From Aquatica leii (lineage: Eukaryota; Arthropoda; Insecta; Coleoptera; Lampyridae), in the NCBI GenBank assembly GCA_035610365.1, contig CM069432.1:24738354-24802353 (forward strand): a stretch of 64,000 bases of DNA, written 5' to 3'. Below, in pieces: positions 45,255-57,160 of the stretch. The stretch's first letter is position 1; each line of letters begins with the position of its first letter. The notes under the pieces were generated by a model that was not told where the DNA came from, did no database searches, and was given only the letters and a program-made list of their open reading frames with translations. The translations under genes and the position numbers were made by a program.

Positions 45255-46663
45255 ATGTCTTTGTGGAAATGGGATATAAACCGATTACACAAACCCGAGC
45301 TAGAATATGAACTTATTTCTAGGGGAGTTGAGATAGGAGAAAGGGTTGATTCTCTTAGAAGAATGGTTCGAAATGTCATTCAGGCGGAACTAAACAAATC
45401 CTTTACTCAGCTGAAGCATAAATTGCCATTTGAAGAGGACAAGATGGCGTTGGATCAATCTCTCGCTGAATTAAGCACACTTAGCAAGGCTTTTGATGGA
45501 AATCTTTCTTTTGCTTTTCTTCCTAGATTATTTAGTTTGTGGCTACACACGCAACGATGTTGTGAATTACTTAATGCTGAGTCTGAAGAACAACTTTACG
45601 ACCGCAATCAACTTCTTATTGCTATACATACTATAAAAGTGGATGTCGAAGAGCAAATTACTAACTTTAAGCGTACTATTTGTTTTCGTACTTCTATTGC
45701 TAGCCCTCAGGCTAATTCTACCAACATTCCTTCAACGATGAGCCTGAACTTTTATCTTCTGGGTCAGACACTGAACCAGAACGTGTTCCTCGGATGGATT
45801 CTTATCCTTTGCCCCTTTCTAAATTAGGATTAACTTTCTCTGGCGATTCGTCTTCTTCTCTCTTCGACTTTCTAATTCGTGTGGAGGAATTGCGAGTGAC
45901 AAGGAATATGTCTTATCGACAATTGTTTTTGGGTACTGCGGAATTGTTAAAGGGACCAGCTCTTTTACTTTTTAGAAGTAAGCAATCAACTTTATCTTCA
46001 TGGAAAGAGGTGGTAGCTATGCTAAAAGCAGACTTCCTACCGGTAGAGTATGACGAAAGACTGATGAATGAAATTCGTTCTCGTACTATGGGATCTTCGG
46101 AAACCCTGGCCTTATATGTTGCTACCATGCAGAGTCTTTTTAGCCGACTCTCCAAGTTAATATCCGAAGAAGAACAGTTGACTATTATTCTTCGCAATCT
46201 CGCTCCGTTTTATCAAACTTCGTTAGCGTTAGTAGACGTTTCTTCCATCACTCAGTTACTGGTTCTCGGAAAACGATTAGAGCTCAACAAATATCGGGTG
46301 GATACGTTTAAACCGCCACCTTCTCGTAAGTCTTCTTGTTTGTTGGAACCAACTTTAGCCTACGTCAGTGAACAATCTGACTCGTCAACATCAACACGTA
46401 CTGTTAAATTTTCTGAAGTTAAAACAACTTTACCTAAGATTTCTACACGTTCTACTACTCCTACTGTGACTCGACCTCGTGCAGGTCCTACTTTTGTTTT
46501 TTCTTCGCTTTCGGGAAAGGTTGTTACTTGCTGGAATTGTCATCAGCAAGGACATGACTCGCCTTCTTGTTCTAAACCGCAGACTTTACACTGCTATGGC
46601 TGTGGGAAACCAGACACTGTCAAATCTAGGTGTCCGAGGTGTTCTCACAATTCAAAAAACTAG
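45255..46663 (+). pseudogene. gag: Gypsy-B gag, one frameshift
   Basis: The ATG at 45255 ('MSLWKWDINRLHKPELEYEL') starts a gag that runs in one frame to about 45735, then shifts by one and continues as 'DSYPLPLSKLGLTFSGD' to 46663. The capsid-like core has 'LFLGTAELLKGPALLLFRS' and 'LRNLAPFYQ'. Near the end is a classical CCHC zinc knuckle 'CWNCHQQGHDSPSC' (C-x2-C-x4-H-x4-C), followed by 'CYGCGKPDTVKSRC', in which the histidine position is changed. About 470 codons in all. It would form the particle and bind the RNA. Confidence 0.88.
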
Positions 46664-46887
46664 GTTCTGATCTTGCTAGTCGAGGGGGAGCTACTTCCAT
46701 TCTTGACCATTCCATCTTAGGATCTCTTTGGCTTCCTATCTCTTTGGAGGAACGAGTGAAAACTCTTAACGTTCTCGTCATACCTTCTATTACACAATTA
46801 CTTATTCTCGGCATAAACTTCTGGAAGACGATGGGTTTTGTCCCAGATTTTTTTTTAATGGTCACTGGTCTTTCTGTTCTAGTGTGA
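46664..46887 (+). pseudogene. pol: Gypsy-B protease, truncated
   Basis: In the frame open from 46630: 'GGATSILDHSILG' stands where a retropepsin D-S/T-G-A-x-x-x-x-[IL] box should be, then 'LWLPISLEERVKTLNVLVIP' and 'QLLILGINFWKTMGFVPDF' (the I-L-G-x-[DN]-F-W box). The aspartate of the active site is lost and sequence between the box and the later strand is missing (deletion). Two frame changes separate this from the RT frame. Confidence 0.72.
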
Positions 46888-49705
46888 ATGCTACTAGTAA
46901 CTCTCATATCTTACCTCTGACCGAACTTTCTAAAGACGAGCGTACTACTCTCAAAGATCTACTTGATCTACACTTTGCTCATAATATACCTTGGGGTGTA
47001 CTTCTTTGGTGGAACATAAAATCCGAACCACCGGAGAACCTATTAAGCAGCGGTATTACCCACTGTCTCTACCTATGTTGACTATTGTGAATGCGGAGTT
47101 GGATGCAATGTTAGCTCTAGGTGTGGTAGAACCATCTACCAGCCCGTGGTCAAGCCCTATCGTACTAGTCAAAAAGAAAGACAATTCTTACCGATTTTGT
47201 GTCGACTTTAGAAAAGTCAATTCGGTTACTCAGAAAGATGCATATCCTTTGCCGTATATCTCGGCTATACTTGATAGACTTCGGGATGCTAAATTCCTGT
47301 CTAGTTTAGACATTCGCTCTGCTTACTGGCAGATACCTTTAGACGAAGAATCAAAGTCAATCACGGCGTTTACTGTACCTCAAAGAGGACTTTTCCAGTT
47401 CACGAGGATGCCTTTCGGATTGCATAATTCAGCTGCAACTTTCCAAAGGTTAATTGACCGAGTGTTAGGACGCTCTCTTGAGCCATTTTGTATTGCTTAT
47501 CTAGATGACATCATCATCGCTACTCCTACTTTTTCTCAACATTTGGAAGTATTTGAAAGTGTCTTAGATAAATTGACCGAAACAGGGTTGACTTTGCGTC
47601 AAGATAAATGCAACTTTGGTCTTCCCGAACTTAAATTTCTCGGCTATGTCGTTAACCAACATGGACTTTTGGTAGATCCAGACAAGGTTTCGGCGATTGT
47701 GAATCTTTCACCGCCTACTACTGTCACGGAGGTTAGACGTTTGATAGGGATGGCTAGTTGGTATAGACGATTCATACCCAATTTTGCTACGGTGACTGCT
47801 CCTTTGTCTGCGTTAACTAAGAAGAATACTTCGTTCCTTTGGACTGACGAATGTCAAAACTCTTTTCTTCTTCTTAAGGAAAATTTAGTCTCTGCTCCGA
47901 TACTGTCTTGTCCAGATTTTTCTACAGAGTTTATAGTACAGACTGATGCTTCAGACTATGGATTAGGTGCTGTATTGAGTCAGGAAACAGAAGAGAGAGA
48001 GAAGGTGATTAGTTACTCTAATAGGTCTCTTTTGAAAGCGGAGAGGAACTACTCCACGACGGAGAAAGAGTGTTTAGCAGTGCTTTGGGCGATCGAAAAA
48101 TTTCGTCCTTACCTTGAACGCATGCACTTTACTGTCATCACTGATCACCATTCTTTAATTTGGCTAAACCGTCTCAATAGTCCTACTGGTCGTTTGGTTC
48201 GTTAGTCAATTCGACTACAGCAGTATGACTTTACTATTAGACATCGGAAGGGCAAGGAACATCTGGTACCCGACATGCTGTCACGCTCTGTACCTATAAT
48301 TTCTACTATTTCTGATCAAAATTCTTCTTCTTGTCTCGGAACTACTTTACCTACTTCGGATTCTTGGTATTTAAACGTTCGTACCAAGATTCTTACTAAT
48401 CCGCGTAGCTTTCCTAATTGGACTGTGGAGAACGACGTTCTGTTGTGAAGGATGAAAGATCCGTCTTGGTTGCTTAGAGATATACCAAGGGACGAATGGA
48501 AAATTGTAGTACCTACGAACCAACGTGTTGGTATTATTTCTCGTTATCATGATCCTCCTACTGCAGGTCATGGTGGGGTCTTCAAAACCGTTGCCCGGAT
48601 TCAACAGCGATACTATTGGCCACAGTTACGTTCTGACGTTACAAGATACGTACGTCGTTGTTCTCTCTGTTTGGCGCATAAAGTGGAACAAAAATCTTCT
48701 CCTGGAATTTTCGCTCTTCGTGCTCGACCTTCTGGTCCTTGGGAAGTACTAAGCTGCGATTTAATTGAACCTTTACCTCGATCTAATAAAGGCCATTGCT
48801 TTGTTTTCGTTTTGACTGATTACTTTACTAAATTTTCTCTTTTCTTTCCTTTGCGTACTGCTACTGCTGTTTCTGTAACTAAATTGGTGAAAGACCAAGT
48901 CTTTTTGGTCTTTGGGGTTCCTAAATATCTTATTGTTGACAATGGAGTGCAATTCCAAAGTAAGATCTTTACTAGCTTATGTGCAGAATATCGCACTACG
49001 ATTCTTTTTACTGCAAGGTATCATCCTCGTTCTAATCCTACTGAAAGACTCAATCGTAGTCTAAAAACTATGATAGCTACGTATGTTAGAGAAAATGATC
49101 GGCACTGGGATGTACACTTGTAAAAAATATGTTGTGCTCTTCGTACGGCGAAGCACGAAGTTCTTCGAATGACTCCTTATTTAGCAATGTTCGGCCGTGA
49201 ATATAACATCTTAGGCAATCAGATAGGTGCTCCACTTTCGAAATCTTCTCCAATTGTTGAACCAGAACCACCGATAGTAGATTCCAAGTTACGTACTAAC
49301 ATCAACGCTACGATTCAAAAAGATTTGTTTCGAGCCTATCAGGTTACTGAAAAACGTTATGCTTTACGTCGTAGGGTCAAGTTTATTATTGGGGATAGAG
49401 TTTAGTTACGCAACTATGTTCTTCCGGATGCTACTCGGCATTTTAACGCCAAACTCGCGCCTAAGTTTGTAGGTTCTTTTCTAGTCTCTAGAGTTGTGTC
49501 GTCGTGGGCATACGAGTTGTCAGACGACAAAGAAAAGTCGAAAGGTATTTGGCATGTGAAGGATCTGAAGCCAGATTATACCACTGTCTCGAAGGAATCT
49601 TCTCCGAGTTCAGACGACGAAATAAACTTGATTAACGTCTCTCTACGATATCCTCGAAAACGTAAGCGCCATAAACTTAGTGGTGTTGTAGAAGAGGATC
49701 GGTAA
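46884..49705 (+). pseudogene. pol: Gypsy-B RT-RNase H-integrase, four nonsense codons
   Basis: After 'LTELSKDERTTLKDLLDLHF' (46911-46970, another frame) pol is one frame from 46991. RT: 'VVEPSTSPWSSPIVLVKKKD', 'FCVDFRKVNSVTQKDAYPLP', 'SLDIRSAYWQIPL' (first Asp), 'MPFGLHNSAATFQRL', 'AYLDDIIIAT' (47497). RNase H: 'VQTDASDYGLGAVLSQ', 'STTEKECLAVLWAI', 'VITDHHSLIWLNRL'. Integrase: 'YHDPPTAGHGGVFKTV' and 'RRCSLCLAH' (HHCC), 'SCDLIEPLP', 'LIVDNGVQFQS' and 'NPTERLNRSLK' (DDE). Stops at 48206-48208 (TAG), 48446-48448 (TGA), 49124-49126 (TAA) and 49403-49405 (TAG). All catalytic residues are present. The C-terminus is basic ('YPRKRKRHKL'). No chromodomain. Confidence 0.93.
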
Positions 49706-50432
49706 CTACTTGGCTGCGTTTCTTGATTTTTTTCTTTTGAACTCTTTGTTTTCTTATTACTACCTAGTATACATATTTGCATTTTCTACGTTTTGTTTTT
49801 TTCTTACTTCTCTCTGGGGAGATGTAGTAGTTGGTGGTGGGTAAATCTTTGTTGGACTCATCGGATGGACTGATTTTTCTTTGAAGATTTTTCTTCTGGT
49901 TTGCTTTGACGATGGTGGATAAACATTATACGCATTTTTGGCGACTTTATGGTCTATACACAGAACATCCTGTAATTTTCAGTTTTTCCTACGTTCCTTC
50001 TTTTTTTATACTTCTTGGGGTGGTTATTAAAGTTTTGTTTCTGTGGGTTGGGGTTTCAAGGGATTTTAGGGCGTTGTCCTGGACCGTGGTCTAAACTTCG
50101 TTCTGTCCTATACCTCTTCTTTTTCTCTTGGTTTGTTTAGGGTTAACTTTCACTGATGTTTTGGGACTGCGTTGTTTTCTTGCTTCTATAGCGTACCGAC
50201 TAATGTCGACTTTCAACGCGTACCTTTTTGTGATACTTCCTTTCTTGTTTCTATGGAGTATCTTTCCGCTTCATGCGACTTTTGGACACTGTGGATTGTT
50301 GATTCTTTGCGAATTGGGAAAAGTTCTTTTTCTTCACCTTCGTTCTTCTTGGATTGATCTCAAGAATCTTCTGTGGTATTTGTTCTCATTCTTTTTCTCA
50401 ATGCTCCGGTCTGTTATCTTGCTAGGGGGGAC
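49706..50432 (+). other. Gypsy-B 3' region and polypurine tract
   Basis: Between the pol stop and the 3' LTR. It has two hydrophobic open frames (49906-50094 and 50128-50454), the second overlapping the LTR start; neither shows a signal peptide, cleavage site or cysteine pattern that would support an envelope gene. CTAGGGGGGAC (50422-50432) is the polypurine tract before the LTR start TGTTACG. Confidence 0.7.
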
Positions 50433-52043
50433 TGTTACGTTTTCTTTTAATTAGTAACGTTCTCAAATGAACGCACCAGTTAATAATTTATTTACTAAAG
50501 TTCTGCAACGTAAATAGAAAATGTGCCTCTACAATGAGATGCGGGTTTGGACTAAGTCTAAAGTTTAACAAATCCTTTACTCGCATTTGGCGCGTTCTTT
50601 GTCAACTTGTCTTTTAGTTACTATGCACATGTAGTTTTACGCCTGCTATAAAATTTAGATTTAAATGGTCAACTCTTAAGTTTTCTAATCCACATTTTAT
50701 TGTTGCTAACTTAGACAATTATTTACAGAGGGTTTTTTTGTTTTCTTTATTTCTCTTGGCTGCTTTCTTTCTAAATGTAACCGTTTCCAAAGAATAAAAG
50801 GGTACAAGATGGCGGGTGAAAGTCAAGAACGTCGTACATCTCTCTTGCGTCGATGCTAAAGGGCCGACGAGTGCCGTTATGTGTTATAATTACGATGTCT
50901 GATTAAGACAATTTATCTAATCCCTACTGTTTGATTTGGAATAATTACGGCGTATGATCGTTATCTACGGGATTTCATTGGAGGCAGCCCATGGAAATTT
51001 CCAATGCTAATTTTTCTTTTTAAGTTAAGTAAACGTAACGTCAGTGATCAGCTTCTATAAGTAAACTAATCTATTGTTGTAATTTTGCTTATGTTCTAAC
51101 CTACATTAAGTGTGAAGTGTGGTACTGTCTTACTTTTGTGTTTTAGCTAATTTCTTTTCTGACGACTAAGGACGAACACTTGGGCAGAGCTCTGGACAAG
51201 TCGATCGATCTATCGGTATATGTAAACCTTTGTTACCTGTGACTCGAGTAAGGTAGTATCCTATTTTTTACATTTTATGTAGTGTTATTTGCTTTAAAAA
51301 TTCATTATTGGTCGTGCGATTTTGACTAGACCAAGTTTGCTTAGGCCTCTTGATTGAGTGCACGTTTACTTAATCGTACTTAATCTTATTTAATTTGTTT
51401 GTATTACTCTACGAGTAATTACTGAAAATTTGTTTCGACGATGATTGCACCGAGGGAAATTACTCCCTAACGGTAAAAATTACTAACTTTCTTTAATTTG
51501 TGTTCTTGACTCTTATGTATTTAGAGTCCATATTAACTTACCCAAACAACACATTAGTACAAAAAACGTCTAAATGTCCGTCTAATAAACGTTAATAACG
51601 CGTTTAAAAACGTTTTAATGTCTAATAAACGTCTATTAGCCGGACATTTAGACGTTTTTTGTACCAATGTGTTGTTTGGGTATGTTTAATTTGTTTATTA
51701 TATATATTATTCTTATATCTATTGTATCCTTAAGTAGTTAAGTATATGTACTGTGTGTATTGATATCTTTGATTGGCTTTGGTAATTTAGCCAGAATTAC
51801 AAGTTTTAATTCAAAATAAACTACCTGGCGCCTGAATATCTGGGTATTTTGTAAATCTCTTAAGTATAAAAGTGGATATTATTTTTATATTATATAAGCT
51901 ATCTCCAAATTCGGCTGCATTATTATTTCTCACCTACTTCCTCTCTCCTGAGCTAGGGCAATATTTCTTGACTATTAATTCCAATTGGAATTCTCCTGCA
52001 TTTATTATTACTACCCCACTGCAGCTGGTAGGGGATTGTAATA
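50433..52043 (+). repeat. Gypsy-B 3' LTR
   Basis: 1,611 bp from TGTTACGTTTTC to GTAATA, including a 140-bp MITE with its TA duplication. The right end carries the TATATAAG box and the same AATTGGAATTCTCCTGCATT block as the 5' LTR. Confidence 0.88.
51541..51680. mobile_element. 140-bp MITE (TA target) in the 3' LTR
   Basis: Ends CCCAAACAACACATT and its reverse complement AATGTGTTGTTTGGG, with subterminal inverted GTACAAAAAACGTCTAAATG. It is flanked by TA on each side (51539-51540 and 51681-51682). The 5' LTR has the uninterrupted site (AACTTATGTCTAATTTG at about 44451), so the insertion occurred after the element's own integration. TA duplication suggests mobilisation by a Tc1/mariner-type enzyme. 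Confidence 0.9.
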
Positions 52044-52528
52044 CGGTCAGCCGGAACGTTAAAAACTTTTCTACGGGCTTCCCAGAAACAACATATCGAA
52101 CAATGACTGTTAACTGGTCGATATGAGCCAGGTCTGGTGTTGAATCAACGGAAAATGAAAAGTACTTGGCAGTTTTAAGTTCTTTCACAATATAATTCTT
52201 AACTTAAAAAAGTAACTGGATCTGGAGCATATGATAATGATTAACTATCCATGTCTGAAGTATCTTAAAGAGGTGATAAACCAACACCTTTAATATCTTG
52301 ATTTGATATGTTACTTTTGTTTTCTGCAGATGCACGTGGTAGTGACGGTGGTTCTTCAGAAGGGATATATGGCGCTGGTTGTTCATTAATTTATATGCTT
52401 TCCAGTTTTGTTGCAGAGAAAAATTCTGTAAGGCGTTATGTTTTTGCCAAGACAGCAGCGTTTTTCTCATTTTTTTCTTTAAAGGCTTTTCTCTTCTGAG
52501 CTCCAGATAGTTGAACTTTCCGTGGCAT
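52044..52528 (-). pseudogene. N-terminal part of a second ZMYM-type hAT transposase
   Basis: The ATG on the minus strand at 52528 gives 'MPRKVQLSGAQKRKAFKEK', the basic start of this group. It continues through stops with 'AAVLAKT' and 'INEQPAPYIPSEEP', and after a frame change 'MKELKTAKYFSFSVDSTPDL' (52188 down; first catalytic Asp). It ends abruptly at 52044 where the Gypsy-B 3' LTR begins, so the retrotransposon inserted into this hAT. It is distinct from the copy at 29759. The rest of the gene is not found beyond Gypsy-B. Confidence 0.78.
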
Positions 52529-53118
52529 TACTGAGCCTGTCTTTTCTGGCTTCTAAATTCTGCACTTTAAACTTTTTATATAAAATACTTCAAGAATAAA
52601 TTGTAAGATTTTCCTAAGTTAGGATATAGCTGCCAGGGTCACGATAACCTTTGGTCTAAATTGTCTGAACCGAAATGACGTCTTACGTCTATTCCAAGCA
52701 AGGTCTAAATGTAGAGTTACTCTAAGATAAAAGAAGAATCTATTATAATAAACAACGTAGCACAAATTAAATATTAGCAATCTAGTATTAAACGTTCACA
52801 TAAAAAAAAATAATTAAACATGAGTAAATTAAGTCGCAAACGGAGTGATTGCTTAGGAAGATTCGATCACAAGACAAAACATCAACTTATAAACACCAAA
52901 ACACGATTACTTATGATATAGTCCAAAGTCCTACACTCCTACGCAAGTTCACTTGACGTACGATGTACGATAGATAGATTAGTAAAAGAGTAAAACAGCA
53001 CTGAACAGAAAATTATCTTCTGTTGGAGTCAGATTACTTATAGAGGTGTACTACATACTTACTACGTAGTACTAGCTTTTTAATTTGATAAACGTGCTGC
53101 TGTTTCGGCATCTTAGTT

Positions 53119-53310
53119 TTGCAAGGTATTCGAAATTCGAATCACTCACTTTCTAGTGCTAACTGTGAAAGACAATTTTCAAAAATCAATTTAATTAAAA
53201 CTAAACGCCAAATTCGGTTAATAACGAGGTGTGTCAGTTTTGAATCTAGCGACATAATGATACAATTTGTACAAAAGCAAAAAATCTATCAATACAAATC
53301 CAGACCCTAG
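53119..53310 (+). pseudogene. hAT C-terminal dimerisation fragment (plus strand)
   Basis: Frame with 'SLSSANCERQFSKINLIKTK', matching the hAT dimerisation motif (S-S-A-x-x-E-R-x-F-S). It lies on the plus strand within the 5' region of the minus-oriented hAT, so it is either a nested second hAT or a rearranged piece. Confidence 0.62.
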
Positions 53311-53877
53311 TAGTCAGTAAATCAGTAGACTAGGATGACGAACTGATTTTTGAGGAAGTAAATATAGAATAACAGCTGATTATGTTTGTTTGTCTTACAT
53401 ATATGTAATTTTGTAGAAATATGTTTTGTTTTCTTTTATTAAGTACTACCTACACATTATACATATTTATTTTTTGTAAACAAAATTTGTACTCATAAAA
53501 AATCATGATGTTGGTAAGTTGAGGGTTGCAATTTTAAATAAAATACGTCATCGTACGATAATGTACGATAACTTCGATGCGCTCCGACGCTAACCATAAT
53601 TTTTTGCTGACAGTCGAGCAACACTAATTAGTTTAAATGTTATGTCTCAGATTGAAATGGGATGTAGTCATGTAGCCAACACGATAACAAAAAAAGGCAC
53701 CTACATCAGTATATTATCTAGCACTTGTGTTAACAAGAAAGATGCCACTTATCTGAGGAAAGTGTCGATGATCTTGCTGTGTTGCAAATTCATTTCATGG
53801 TAGTTCAGACTTGAGGACCGCGGGATGAACACCAATTATAGCACACACAACCTGTCAAGAGACTCGCAGTCTACCTC

Positions 53878-53926
53878 TACCAGGGGGCGCCGGAACAACT
53901 GCCCCCCCCCCATAAATCCGGCCCTG
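53878..53926 (-). repeat. hAT terminal inverted repeat
   Basis: Read on the minus strand from 53926: CAGGGCCGGATTTATGGGGG then a poly-G run, CAGTTGTTCCGGCGCCCCC. CAGGGCCGG is a typical hAT end, and the GC-rich subterminal block stands out in AT-rich DNA. Its orientation makes it the 5' end of the minus-strand hAT whose coding start is at 52528. Confidence 0.72.
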
Positions 53927-54032
53927 AGTACATTATGATTCTGGAAGATTTTTGATATGTTCGATCACGATTTATAAAATTGCTCTAACGTGAAAAGGAT
54001 CAATTAAATCATTGTATTATGTATTGAAACGT

Positions 54033-54385
54033 TCGCGTTATTGTCAAATTAGAGACGAAGAAGAATGAACATTCTAGATATCGATAACAGAATTATATAA
54101 AAACGGTTCTAAGGAATCATAGAGAGTTTTTCGAATTGATTCTAGAAGATTTTGTCGTTTGAAATAATTAATTAACGAGTGTAAAAATAAATGAATAAAG
54201 TGTCGGTGCTAGTAAAAAATAAATACGTCGCGTACGTTTTTGTTAACATAAACAAATGTCAGTTTTAGATAAAATAAAAAAGAGCTGACTAGTGATAGTA
54301 ATATATAAATTAGTGTAAGTATTATTCTTAATTTTTTTTAAATATAATTAGTTATAAATAATATAAATATTAAAATTCGTTATAG
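54033..54385 (+). repeat. Diverged solo LTR related to Gypsy-A
   Basis: Starts TGAAACGTTCGCG, as the Gypsy-A 3' LTR starts TGAAACGTTCGAG. It keeps the order of blocks (AACGAGTGTAAAAATAAATG; ATAAATTAGTGTAAGTATTA; ATTCGTTATA at the end), with many changes. An old member or sister family. Confidence 0.55.
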
Positions 54386-57160
54386 TATTTAACTAAAAAT
54401 AGTTTTCAATTTTGTAATTTATATGCTAAATTAAGACGAGTTTTTAAAAAAAAATCATATTTATCACTTTAAATAAACTTAATGCACGAATGGGTTAAGT
54501 TGATCTTCATTATTTTTACAGTTTTATAAGCGATTTTGCATATTAATATTGCACTAATTGCAAAGATATGATTACATGCGTCGATGGATCACGAAACGTA
54601 GAGTAGGTACGCATACTCGACAGTTTTATCTAAATAAAAGAAATACAAAAATAAACCTAATACATCACATTAAATAAACTCATACGTTATAATTACTTTT
54701 TATCTTTGACAAAATAAAATATAATAATTAAGTTTTTTTAGTTTGTTTGAAAAACACAATTAAAAGAAAACTTAGCAACCAACTAAATTATGTAAGCTTG
54801 CATGATAGTACATATTAATAATTTCCTAACATAATTATATTTGTTTTCAAATTGGCGTATTAAACAAATTAAAAATAATTCTTATCCATCATGAAGCAAA
54901 AAAAAATCCAACACGAAGTTCAAAAATGTATAATCATTAAGCTTTATTTAACAAGATAATAAAAATATAGCTTTGTTTTTAATATTAGAACACAATACCA
55001 TGTTCGCATATAAAAGAATATTTAAAAAAAGTTAATTAACTACCTACTAATTAAACAATGGATTTTCAAGAAGGATTTGAATGATGTTGTTCTCATAACA
55101 AAAAATTAGGAATAAAAACAAACACCCGATAAAAGAACGCCATTTCGTGTATGTAAATTAATGAGAAGTGTGTACTCGCTGTTGGTAATTCCATCATCGA
55201 CTCTACACGCATTCATAATTTAGTTAATATCTCGTTATTGGTGATTTATTTCGGAAAATATTCAAATCGTTTTTAAAAATGAGTGTAATTTGAGGCTCTA
55301 CATGTATTTTACAAACGTAATTAGTTTTCGGCGTTGCAGGGTTATAAAAAATTCTAACTAAAACTTTTTTTTTTAATGCTTCATGCGTTTGCAAAAATAG
55401 TAATATTAAGAACTCGTACCGTAATTCCAAGCAATGTTTTTTTAAAAACCAAGCACTGGTCTGCATTTTAACAAGCTTGACGAATGTTACAATGTAAAAA
55501 CGTGTATATCACGTACAGGTAAAATCAAATTAGTGTCAGCATTTGTGAAAGGTTGATCTTAACATTTACTAATTATAAAACTAAGCAGCTTTTCGAACAA
55601 TAAATTTTGATACGCTTTATTGTACGTTAGTAATATAAATAAATTTAAATAGCTTGTCAATAAATAAATTATACCCGTTATTGTTGTTTGCGAGGGAGCA
55701 ACGTAAAACAACTTTGCCTAGCATAATAAGACTTAGAATTAATGCAAAGTTACGTATTAACCATAAAGGAACAGGAAGGGTTACGTAAGTTTCCACACAA
55801 ATTTCAACAGGTTTATCCGTTTATGCGAACTCTATAAACTCTACAAATATAAACTTATTTATTGAACCCATAAATTTGGTTTAACTACCAAAAACTTACA
55901 CTTTAATTAATTTATAAAATAAAACAAGATTTATTCGATAATAAATTAGAAAACAAAAGATAGCGTATTGAGAAGAAAGAAATATACACAAACCGTCTTT
56001 ACGATATATCTTGAAAAGATATGTTCAAACATGCTTCTTAAAAAATAAATCATTTCTATTTTCCCTCTTGGTTAACTTAAGAGAACCGCGTAGTTTCACT
56101 TGTCAAACGGCATCACGAATCACGATTCGATTTTGGATATCGAAATTCCCCCGAGAACTAATATTTCATATAAATGGAAGGTCCAGAATTCATGTTACTG
56201 TAATAATCGAATTTTATGAAACATATAAAATATTATTCCTTTTATAGGAATTACTTAAATAACTTTGTAGATTTTTGGTTTTCGTTTTTTGGACGATATT
56301 AGCGTTTTGTTATCAACAATCGAATAAGATGTATCCGGTTCCATTTGCTTAATGGGCAGATAGCACGTTTAATCAAAAGTTTTATTTCAAACTGAACTTA
56401 ATCTTTCGAAATTGTTCTTTATATTATCTTTCTTTTATGTTTCTTGAATTTAACGTCGTTTATAGTTTTATATCGTTTAGATTACAAATTTTTCACGAGC
56501 GCTTAGTAATCGCAATAATAATTTTCGTTATTTAAATTTGATAGCTGCAGACTTAGAACGCACGAAGTTTGCTGTTCAGTCTCAGAAAAAGTCTCTGATC
56601 ACTGTTCTGGGAAATACATAAAATCAACGACAAAAACCATACGTTTTATAAATTTTACCATTTCGTAAACATCTTAAACAAAACTGGTATAACAAAAAAA
56701 ACAAAGATTTATCTTAAAAAATAGACAAAAAAAAACGATAAACCTAAAGGAAAATCAAAAAAAGAAATACATGTTGCAACAAAATAAAGAATATTACCTC
56801 AGCGTTTTACTTGTTTTTTAACAAGAACATTTACGTATATGCAGTTTTAGTTCAGATCGAATTAATTCTAAATTAATATTGTAACACAGTAATCGTAAAA
56901 TGTTAAAAACATAGATGCCAGCGTTGCTAACTCACCATTATTGCTCAAAGCTGTTCGTTCAACCGTAATTGCATCTATGTTTAATAATTGTTTCTTATAA
57001 TGCAATCACATTTCCCACTGCTTTTGTTCCTTTTACATTTGTTGCTGAGAAGTATTTTATAACTAAATAAAAATGTTAATATTTTTGCATATAAAGAATT
57101 GCTGGCTTACCTAAAACGTCAAAATGGCGGTTATGTGGCAAAAAATCTCGAATTCTGTCA
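54386..57160. other. AT-rich unassigned sequence with one dispersed repeat
   Basis: No gene recognised. The only structure seen is the repeat at 56545-56725. The frame at 56011-56247 and the minus frame at 55224-55466 look random. Confidence 0.5.
56545..56725 (+). repeat. Dispersed repeat copy 1 (Penelope-like fragment)
   Basis: Nearly the same sequence recurs at 62165-62341 (shared AAATACATAAAATCAACGAC and ATCTTAAACAAAACTGGTAT). The second copy runs on into a GIY-YIG start, so both are probably pieces of the linker before a Penelope-type endonuclease. Confidence 0.75.

Larger units (their letters stand above)
44413..52043 (+). mobile_element. Gypsy-B LTR retrotransposon, nearly intact coding region
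   Basis: Truncated 5' LTR (44413-45147), primer site, gag, protease, RT-RNase H-integrase, a 0.7-kb 3' non-coding region, polypurine tract and full 3' LTR (50433-52043). In about 320 bp compared at the LTR 3' ends I see around half a dozen differences, so it is younger than Gypsy-A. Pol is one frame from 46991 to 49705 with only four stops. The left flank is a Penelope-like element and the right flank a hAT element, so the two ends no longer share one insertion site, in line with loss of the left part of the 5' LTR. Confidence 0.92.

Noticed and set aside
50128..50454. Hydrophobic 108-codon frame considered as an envelope remnant of Gypsy-B
   Set aside because: No signal peptide cleavage pattern, no furin-type site, no conserved cysteines, and it overlaps the polypurine tract and LTR start.
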